Part shown: in pieces, positions 1 through 4,498 of the stretch | Position numbering within the stretch: position 1 is the stretch's first letter | How the letters are laid out: each line of letters starts with the position of its first letter | DNA from: an uncultured Clostridia bacterium | GTDB lineage: Bacteria > Bacillota > Clostridia > Lachnospirales > Lachnospiraceae | Direction: 5' to 3' | Length of the DNA: 5,258 nt | Assembly: GCA_947178015.1 (NCBI GenBank) | Contig: CAMWWW010000182.1 | Location: forward strand, 1 to 5,258 | Program-made: the position numbers and the translations under genes | The notes under the pieces: model-generated | Database searches by the model: none | What the model was told of the DNA's origin: nothing | The model's input: only the letters and a program-made list of their open reading frames with translations

Positions 1-99
1 ACACAAATCGCCTTTACATAAATCTATACTTTATCAAAAAGTTGTAAACTGGTGAATATATAAAAAAATACATCCAATATTCAACCGCACCATTTTTCA

Positions 100-128
100 T
101 TGAGAATCTCAGAAAAATGTAGTATACT
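100..128 (+). promoter_or_regulatory. Sigma-A type promoter of the two-component operon
   Basis: A -35 element TTGAGA (100-105) and a -10 element TATACT (123-128) are separated by exactly 17 bp, close to the housekeeping sigma consensus. The expected transcription start is near 135, which would give a very short leader of about 18 nt before the regulator's ATG at 153. The upstream stretch 1-99 is AT-rich and shows no convincing gene or RNA. The -35 lies in a small palindrome (101-111) and the -10 lies in a longer dyad (124-154), so a repressor or autoregulator could act here. The promoter boxes are seen directly; the regulation is inferred. Confidence 0.72.
101..111. repeat. Small palindrome over the -35 box
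   Basis: TGAGA, one central A, then TCTCA forms a perfect 5-bp inverted repeat that overlaps five of the six bases of the -35 hexamer. It could be half of an operator, but at this length it could also occur by chance. Confidence 0.4.
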
Positions 129-154
129 ATCTCTCGAAAGCGAGGTGATAGTAT
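124..154. repeat. Dyad spanning -10 box, RBS and start codon of the regulator
   Basis: The left arm ATACTATC (124-131) is a perfect reverse complement of GATAGTAT (147-154). Inside it CTCG (133-136) pairs with CGAG (141-144) around an AAAG loop, with a small T / GT internal bulge. The arms cover the -10 element on one side and the Shine-Dalgarno region (about 143-148) plus the first two bases of the ATG on the other. Transcripts starting near 135 would lack the left arm. The dyad therefore makes more sense as a DNA operator, unless a more upstream promoter produces a longer mRNA in which the hairpin would hide the start. Confidence 0.6.
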
Positions 155-872
155 GTTATATATAGCGGTTTGTGATGATGATAACGCCGCCGCTCAAACC
201 CACAAGAAGATAACGGAACTATGTCTAAGACAATGTGAAAGTGTTGGTGAGATAACGGTTTACACAGCCAGCGACGCCCTGCTTTATGATATTGTGGAGG
301 ATCATTTTTTCTTTGATCTCATCCTGCTGGACATCGAAATGCCGGGGAATACAGGTATGGAGCTGGCAAAAAAAGTAAAGCCCTATCTTCCAAATGTAAA
401 AATTATTTTTATTACTTCTCATATAGAATATGCCATTGATGCTTTTGAACTGTCCATCTTTCGATATGTGCCAAAGGATGATATGGAAAAACGGCTCCCC
501 GCTGCGATACAGGATGTTGTCAAATTAATGGAATTGGAAGATGGGAAAGCCTATACCATAAAGACAAACAGCCGCCTCGAAAAAATCTCATACAAAGAAA
601 TTTTCTATATTGAACGCGATGGGAAAAATGCAAGCATTATTGCCGCCGGCGGAGTATCGAAAGTGCGAAAGAGTTTACAGCAGGTCTATGAAGAATTGGG
701 CGAGGAAGAGTTTATTTATATTGATCGGGGCTGCATCGTAAATATAATACATATTATGCAGGTGAAAGATGGTATGGCGATATTAAAAAACGGCAAGTCT
801 CTCCCCATTAGCCGATCTCATTTACAGCAGGTGAAGGAGCAAATTAATCATTATTGGGGGACACATATATGA
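153..872 (+). CDS. LytTR-family response regulator (AgrA-like)
   Basis: This 239-residue protein is a cytoplasmic transcription factor. It has an N-terminal receiver domain (about residues 1-125) and a C-terminal LytTR DNA-binding domain (about 132-232), the usual size for the AgrA/LytR class. In the receiver, D8/D9 form the acidic pocket, D60 in LLDIEMP is the predicted phosphorylation site, T88 the switch threonine and K108 the conserved lysine. K108 is followed by Asp rather than the common Pro. The LytTR part shows the IFYIERDGKN strand, the IDRGCIVNI segment with N197, and R221 in ISRSHLQQ, at places where AgrA contacts DNA. The ATG at 153 is preceded by an AGGTGA ribosome binding site at 143-148. 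The gene overlaps the kinase start by 4 nt, so the two are translationally coupled. The likely target is the promoter at 2238-2283. The family call is secure; the target and signal are inferred. Confidence 0.93.
   Translation: MLYIAVCDDDNAAAQTHKKITELCLRQCESVGEITVYTASDALLYDIVEDHFFFDLILLDIEMPGNTGMELAKKVKPYLPNVKIIFITSHIEYAIDAFELSIFRYVPKDDMEKRLPAAIQDVVKLMELEDGKAYTIKTNSRLEKISYKEIFYIERDGKNASIIAAGGVSKVRKSLQQVYEELGEEEFIYIDRGCIVNIIHIMQVKDGMAILKNGKSLPISRSHLQQVKEQINHYWGTHI
856..860 (+). promoter_or_regulatory. Ribosome binding site that sets the kinase start
   Basis: A GGGGG run ends 8 nt before the ATG at 869, inside the last codons of the regulator gene. It makes ATG 869 a better start than the in-frame TTG at 854, which would place this run inside the coding sequence. 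Confidence 0.6.
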
Positions 873-2167
873 CAAATCTATTTTTCCTTTTTTCTAGTAT
901 TGCAGCCGGATGTATAAGAGTCGGTGTGTGTCTGTTTCTAGTTTGTCGGATTTTATCTACAAAAAAGCAAAGCAGAAATTATGCGATGGTATCATTGGTC
1001 GGTGTCGTTGCTCTTTCTGCTGTGTTGTCTATTATAGAGCTGCCAGATTTTTACCGCGTCCCATTCGAAACTATCTGGATTGTTGTCTGCGCCAGCCGCT
1101 TCCAAGGTGCGGACACCAGACTCGGCTTATTTATCGGAATATGTTATGAGATTGCGGTTTCCTTCTTTCAATTTCTAATTGCAGCATGGTTAGGTGTACT
1201 GTTTCATTCTCCGGCATTTTTTGACGATGGCACGGCAAACGGCCAGCTTGCCGTCTGGCTGCTCCATCTGTTACTCCTTACGCTTTCGCTCTATCTCTGG
1301 AAACATTCCAATATAACGAGAAAAAAAGCATTTCACTATGCCTATATTCTTGTGGTGACAGGTTTTATCGCCGTCGTCACTTTATCGCAGCAAACCATTC
1401 TCCCGCTTGCCGATGATACCTTGTATATGTGGACGATTTTGGCTGTGATTCTGATGATGTTTGTTTTGGTGTTCAATATGAATCGGCAATACGAGGTCGA
1501 AAAGGAGCTTGCAAGGCTAAAATCCGAACAAGCCGAGCTATTGGAACGAGACTATCATACTTTGAACCATGCGTATGCAATTAATGCAAAATTATTTCAT
1601 GATTTTCATAATCATATCGGCGCGCTGCGCCAGCTTCTTTCTCGTGGAAAATTAGAAGAAGCTGTGCAGTATCTGGATGAGCTACAGTCCCCTGTACAGG
1701 AAATCACAGACACTGTATGGACAGGCGACGAAACGGTCGACTATCTTATTAACAGCAAAGCCCAAGCAGCCGAAAGCAACCATATACGATATCAAGCACA
1801 GATTGAATTTCCACGCCACACAAACTTAAAAAGTGCTGATTTGTGTGCGATAGTTGGAAATCTTTTGGATAACGCTATGGAGGCAGCGCGCCAAGTGCCA
1901 GAAAAAGAAGAACGATTTATTCTACTTACCATTCGCCGCATCCATCACATGTTAGTGATAAAGGTAGAAAATAGCTTTGCCGTTCCTCCGATTATACAAG
2001 ACGGCGCGCTAAAAACATCAAAAGAAGAAAATGGATTGCATGGCTGGGGTTTAAAAAGCGCCCAGACTGCCGCTGAAAAGTACGATGGCACCGTGCAGAC
2101 TTCTTGTAATGGCAACACGTTCCGCGCCGTTGCCACGTTATCCTACCAAGGGATACCCATGAGCTAG
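869..2167 (+). CDS. GHKL sensor histidine kinase (AgrC-like)
   Basis: This membrane sensor kinase of 432 residues is the partner of the upstream LytTR regulator. The first 205 residues hold about six hydrophobic segments (near 4-27, 42-57, 86-111, 126-144, 155-175 and 186-204) with no large extracellular domain, the layout of peptide-sensing AgrC-type kinases. A charged helix at 205-235 links to the dimerisation region, where KLFHDFHNHI carries the predicted phosphoacceptor H244. The ATPase domain has the N-box NLLDNAMEA (N331, N335) and a G-box ENGLHGWGLKSA (389-394), typical of GHKL kinases rather than classical HPK ones. The start at ATG 869 is chosen because it forms an ATGA overlap with the regulator stop and has a G-rich site 8 nt upstream; a TTG at 854 is the alternative. 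No processing protease or precursor peptide gene lies nearby, so the ligand is unknown. Confidence 0.9.
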   Translation: MTNLFFLFSSIAAGCIRVGVCLFLVCRILSTKKQSRNYAMVSLVGVVALSAVLSIIELPDFYRVPFETIWIVVCASRFQGADTRLGLFIGICYEIAVSFFQFLIAAWLGVLFHSPAFFDDGTANGQLAVWLLHLLLLTLSLYLWKHSNITRKKAFHYAYILVVTGFIAVVTLSQQTILPLADDTLYMWTILAVILMMFVLVFNMNRQYEVEKELARLKSEQAELLERDYHTLNHAYAINAKLFHDFHNHIGALRQLLSRGKLEEAVQYLDELQSPVQEITDTVWTGDETVDYLINSKAQAAESNHIRYQAQIEFPRHTNLKSADLCAIVGNLLDNAMEAARQVPEKEERFILLTIRRIHHMLVIKVENSFAVPPIIQDGALKTSKEENGLHGWGLKSAQTAAEKYDGTVQTSCNGNTFRAVATLSYQGIPMS

Positions 2168-2237
2168 AGCATATTCTCATTCTTCACGCTGAACGATGTG
2201 TCAAATGTCTTACCACTTTTTTCGTGGTCAAAATTCT

Positions 2238-2246
2238 ACCGTTCAT
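2238..2246 (+). promoter_or_regulatory. Putative LytTR regulator binding half-site
   Basis: ACCGTTCAT fits every position of the published LytTR half-site pattern [TA][AC][CA]GTTN[AG][TC]. It lies about 32 bp upstream of the -10 box of the downstream operon, a plausible activator position. The expected second direct copy 21-22 bp away is not present on either side. Instead GTTCATG (2241-2247) is mirrored by CATGAGC (2258-2264) with one mismatch across a 10-bp gap. The match is seen directly; binding by the regulator at 153-872 is inferred. Confidence 0.5.
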
Positions 2247-2274
2247 GGACACTTCCGCATGAGCTTTCTTTTTC

Positions 2275-2283
2275 TGTTATAAT
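2275..2283 (+). promoter_or_regulatory. Extended -10 promoter of the ABC operon
   Basis: TGT followed by TATAAT is a perfect extended -10 element, with TG at 2275-2276 and the hexamer at 2278-2283. At the right distance upstream (about 2255-2260) there is no recognisable -35 box, which suits an activator-dependent promoter. The predicted start of transcription is near 2290, giving a leader of about 40 nt before the small gene at 2330. A putative LytTR site lies upstream. Confidence 0.65.
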
Positions 2284-2293
2284 GCAATTATAA
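2277..2293. repeat. AT-rich palindrome over the -10 box and start site
   Basis: TTATAAT (2277-2283) and ATTATAA (2287-2293) are perfect reverse complements around a GCA spacer. The palindrome includes the whole -10 hexamer and reaches the expected transcription start, so it could be an operator or simply ease promoter melting. Confidence 0.5.
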
Positions 2294-2315
2294 AAATCAA
2301 GAAAAGAAAACTTTC

Positions 2316-2321
2316 AGGAGG
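2316..2321 (+). promoter_or_regulatory. Consensus ribosome binding site of the small membrane gene
   Basis: AGGAGG is a perfect match to the anti-Shine-Dalgarno complement and sits 8 nt before the ATG at 2330. It is the main evidence that this short reading frame is translated. Confidence 0.85.
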
Positions 2322-2329
2322 TAATAAGT

Positions 2330-2500
2330 ATGCGTCATGTATATATTCGAGGAATTATGGGTTTGATTTGGTTGGTGGCCGCTATTCTAAGCGGTGTATC
2401 CGGCAACTATCCGATGGCTGCACTCTATGTTCTCTTAGGCGGGGTATTTCTGTATTCTGCTTATACAACATGGAAAAAAGAAAATGAGGGAGGGATGTAA
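2330..2500 (+). CDS. Small two-helix membrane protein, first gene of ABC operon
   Basis: A 56-residue protein starts MRHVYIRGIMGL and ends WKKENEGGM. Its ATG follows a perfect AGGAGG at an 8-nt spacing and the extended -10 promoter at 2275-2283. Two hydrophobic stretches, about residues 8-22 and 29-46, are split by a short SGVSGNYP turn. The N-terminus carries R2 and R7 and the C-terminus is lysine-rich (TTWKKEN), so a hairpin with both ends in the cytoplasm is likely. There is no cleavable leader, double-glycine site or AgrD-like core. The stop codon is 1 nt before the ABC ATPase start, and the ATPase's ribosome binding site lies inside its last codons, so the two are tightly coupled. It is probably an accessory or stabilising subunit of the transporter. 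A role as a signal or immunity peptide cannot be excluded. I cannot assign a named family. Confidence 0.8.
   Translation: MRHVYIRGIMGLIWLVAAILSGVSGNYPMAALYVLLGGVFLYSAYTTWKKENEGGM
2487..2494 (+). promoter_or_regulatory. Ribosome binding site that sets the ATPase start
   Basis: AGGGAGGG ends 7 nt before the ATG at 2502. It favours that start over the ATG at 2484, which would place this purine run within the coding sequence and add six residues not expected in the family. Confidence 0.75.
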
Positions 2501-2501
2501 A

Positions 2502-3209
2502 ATGGGAAACCCTCTCTTGAGCATCAAAAATCTAAGCGCATGGTATCACAGCAAAAAAATGGTATTGTCTGATTTTTCTATAGAATTAGCCGAGCATGAG
2601 GTGGTGGGGCTGATTGGGCTGAATGGAGCTGGAAAAACAACATTCCTAAAGGTATTATCCAGCCTGCTCTCCACATTTCGCTCCAGCGGCATCTGGTATT
2701 ACGATCAACCGGTTGATCTGCGAAATCGGGATTTTAAAACCTGCCGCTACACCGTATTTGCTGAGGACAGCTCCTTTTCCTACTTTACATTTTGGGAATA
2801 TCTGTCCTATGTGTTTTCCGCATATGGAAAAAAAATCACCGATGTATCCGAATTGATACAGGGATTCCATTTTGAAGACCACACGGATATTTTGTTAAAA
2901 GATCTGTCAACCGGCAATCGCAAAAAAGTATTTTTGATCACCGCCTTTGCATTAAAGCCTCGTCTGCTTTTGCTTGATGAGCCAGTCAACGGATTGGATT
3001 TTCAAAGTACCGAATATCTATATCAGCAAATTGTCAACTACAAAGAACACGGGACGGTTTTGTTTTCTTCTCATATACTGGAAAGCATCACGCTGACATC
3101 CGATCGCGTACTCGTCTTGGAAGATGGAACAATCCGACAAGCCTTTGAACAGGAACAAATTCATGCCGTAAACATTCGGGAGGCTCTGCATGATAAAAAT
3201 GATATATAA
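2502..3209 (+). CDS. ABC transporter ATP-binding protein
   Basis: This 235-residue cytoplasmic ATPase energises the membrane permease encoded next. Motifs in order are Walker A GLNGAGKTT (39-47, K45 binding phosphate), a signature reading LSTGN (135-139) in place of LSGGQ, Walker B LLLLDEP (155-161, with D159 and catalytic E160), the D-loop NGLD (163-166) and the H-loop H191 in FSSHIL. Where the Q-loop glutamine is normally found the sequence reads VFAEDS (85-90), so an acidic residue appears to stand in for it. The A-loop aromatic may be W14 or Y15. All nucleotide-handling residues are present, so it should be active. Start 2502 is supported by AGGGAGGG 7 nt upstream; ATG 2484 is less likely. 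Its general pattern fits single-domain ATPases of ABC-2-type exporters for peptides or drugs, but the substrate cannot be read from sequence. It overlaps the permease gene by 20 nt. Confidence 0.93.
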   Translation: MGNPLLSIKNLSAWYHSKKMVLSDFSIELAEHEVVGLIGLNGAGKTTFLKVLSSLLSTFRSSGIWYYDQPVDLRNRDFKTCRYTVFAEDSSFSYFTFWEYLSYVFSAYGKKITDVSELIQGFHFEDHTDILLKDLSTGNRKKVFLITAFALKPRLLLLDEPVNGLDFQSTEYLYQQIVNYKEHGTVLFSSHILESITLTSDRVLVLEDGTIRQAFEQEQIHAVNIREALHDKNDI

Positions 3210-4398
3210 AGCATTTGCCAAAAACCTATTTGGCGCAAAATTCGAAAGACTGACACAATCCCTCTTTCTCTCTCTTATTTTATATTGGGGACTGCATATC
3301 GCTGAAACAAAAATACAAATTGCACCTTCCATTTTCTATCTGATGGTAAGTACTTTTTCCGCCGGTGTGATGTGGCAGGCGCTTTCTTCAGAGAATACCG
3401 CCTCCCTTATGCAAAATATACTTATGCTTCCCTTTACGAACCGAGCATTTATTTTCTCCTATGTAGCCGCTCTGGGTACCTACACATTTTTTACGAAAAC
3501 GGCGATTCTTCTGGCAGTACTGCTGGCTTTCTCCGTTTGGAGCGCCGCGGAAATCTTTGCAGGTATTCTTTGTATCCTACATGCCATTCTTCTGACCGCC
3601 GCTCTCTACTCCATAAAAAAATATTGGTATTTCGCTGGTCTTTGGGCTGTCTCTGTACTAGCTGCCGCCCTTTTTCTGGCAAACAAACCCTATTTCATAC
3701 CATTCCTCCTGCTCCATGGCACTCTTGCGGCTATCCTTTTGCGAACTACAGATAGCTATGCTTTCTATCTTCCAGAAGGAAAAACCATCCATACAAGGAA
3801 AAACCATCCACACCACTCCATAGGGAGATACTTTTTTCGCTATTTACTCTACCATAAAAATTATCTATTCAATATGGCTGTTATGTGGTGTGTGGCTTGT
3901 GTACTGCCGCTTTTTTTCAAACAGATAGACTCGTCCTTTGTTCCAATCGTTTTTGCCATTTTGTCATTGAACACTCCTATCTGTATTCTGTTGTCATGCG
4001 ATCCATCTTTCGAGCAGGCCATCCGTTCTCTGCCCGGTCAAAGAAACACCTTTTGCGCACCTTATTGCCTGTTCCTCTTCTCCTGCAATCTGATCGCAAA
4101 TGTCATTTTTCTTTGCAGCCTACAGATAACATACGGAAGCGTTTCTATATGGATGATTCTAACAGCCGCTTATTTTGCCTTGCAAAGCGCGATTTTCTCT
4201 GTTCTGCTGGAATGGTTTTATCCAATTAGACACTGGAAAATAGAAAGCGATCTATGGCACCATCCGCGAAAATACATTGTTCCAACAGCCATGCTTTTAC
4301 TTGCAGGACTAATCGGAACACTGCCAAAACTACTTCCTGTATTCCTTCTGCTACTTGCAGTTGAAATAGCAATATTCCATTCTCTCTGCCAAAGATAA
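3190..4398 (+). CDS. ABC transporter permease, multi-pass membrane protein
   Basis: A 402-residue, very hydrophobic protein is the likely channel partner of the ATPase. I count about 12 candidate membrane segments, near 24-38, 45-64, 87-114, 120-140, 145-163, 167-184, 225-243, 250-269, 288-310, 317-341, 362-378 and 380-397. They fall as two halves of six separated by a basic, histidine-rich loop at about 196-224, probably cytoplasmic. There is no signal peptide, nucleotide-binding domain or recognisable extracellular domain. The ATG at 3190 has GGGAGG 6 nt upstream (3178-3183) and lies within the last codons of the ATPase gene, so translation is coupled; ATG 3199 is a weaker alternative. A 19-nt near-perfect tandem repeat lies in the DNA for the central loop. 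The assignment as permease rests on topology and operon position; I recognise no specific named family and no substrate. Confidence 0.85.
   Translation: MIKMIYKAFAKNLFGAKFERLTQSLFLSLILYWGLHIAETKIQIAPSIFYLMVSTFSAGVMWQALSSENTASLMQNILMLPFTNRAFIFSYVAALGTYTFFTKTAILLAVLLAFSVWSAAEIFAGILCILHAILLTAALYSIKKYWYFAGLWAVSVLAAALFLANKPYFIPFLLLHGTLAAILLRTTDSYAFYLPEGKTIHTRKNHPHHSIGRYFFRYLLYHKNYLFNMAVMWCVACVLPLFFKQIDSSFVPIVFAILSLNTPICILLSCDPSFEQAIRSLPGQRNTFCAPYCLFLFSCNLIANVIFLCSLQITYGSVSIWMILTAAYFALQSAIFSVLLEWFYPIRHWKIESDLWHHPRKYIVPTAMLLLAGLIGTLPKLLPVFLLLLAVEIAIFHSLCQR
3778..3815 (+). repeat. Tandem 19-nt duplication within the permease gene
   Basis: The two adjacent 19-nt units start at 3778 and 3797. They share a perfect 14-nt core, GGAAAAACCATCCA (3778-3791 and 3797-3810), and match at 17 of 19 positions overall. 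Because 19 is not a multiple of three, the copies are read in different frames, as GKTIH and RKNHPH. They fall in the basic loop between the two membrane halves. Confidence 0.7.
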
Positions 4399-4430
4399 TC
4401 AAATTCAGCGAATTATGTTCCATTCTATTA

Positions 4431-4466
4431 AGAAAGAGCAGGAAAGAAATCTTCCCTGCTCCTTTT
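4431..4466. terminator. Bidirectional intrinsic terminator between ABC operon and cheR
   Basis: GAGCAGGAAAG (4436-4446) pairs with CTTCCCTGCTC (4451-4461) around an AAAT loop. This gives an 11-bp stem with one A/C mismatch. A-rich sequence on the left and CTTTT on the right extend it and provide T-rich tails on both strands. It lies 38 nt after the permease stop and 38 nt after the cheR stop read from the other side, so it can end transcription of both convergent units. Confidence 0.78.
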
Positions 4467-4498
4467 CGCTATACTCCGTATCAAAAATAACTTTTTCT

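Noticed and set aside
38..88. LytTR-like half-sites upstream of the regulator (CCAGTTTAC on the minus strand at 44-52 and GCGGTTGAA on the minus strand at 80-88)
   Set aside because: The first fits eight of nine consensus positions and the second six. They are 36 bp apart rather than 21-22, so they do not form a standard pair, and a single partial match in AT-rich DNA is weak.
854..868. TTG at 854 as start of the histidine kinase
   Set aside because: It would put the G-rich ribosome binding site inside the gene. ATG 869 has proper spacing and the common ATGA overlap with the regulator stop.
2212..2228. ACCAC / GTGGT hairpin with a T-rich loop, considered as terminator of the two-component operon
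   Set aside because: The stem is only 5 bp and the T run is in the loop rather than after the stem, so it does not look like an intrinsic terminator. Read-through into the ABC operon is possible.
2168..2329. Hidden pheromone or AgrD-like peptide gene in the intergenic region
   Set aside because: No short frame with a ribosome binding site, cysteine-containing core or double-glycine leader is present before the small membrane gene at 2330.
2484..2501. ATG at 2484 as start of the ABC ATPase
   Set aside because: The purine run AGGGAGGG lies downstream of it and is correctly spaced for ATG 2502. Homologous ATPases normally begin close to the first strand (LLSIKNLSAW).
3018..3332. 104-residue minus-strand reading frame over the ATPase/permease junction
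   Set aside because: It is antisense to two well-supported coding regions, has no recognisable domain and no convincing ribosome binding site, so it is a shadow frame.
3372..3755. 127-residue plus-strand frame inside the permease gene
   Set aside because: Its composition is rich in Ser, Arg and Cys without domain structure, while the overlapping frame gives a coherent membrane protein and continues intact.
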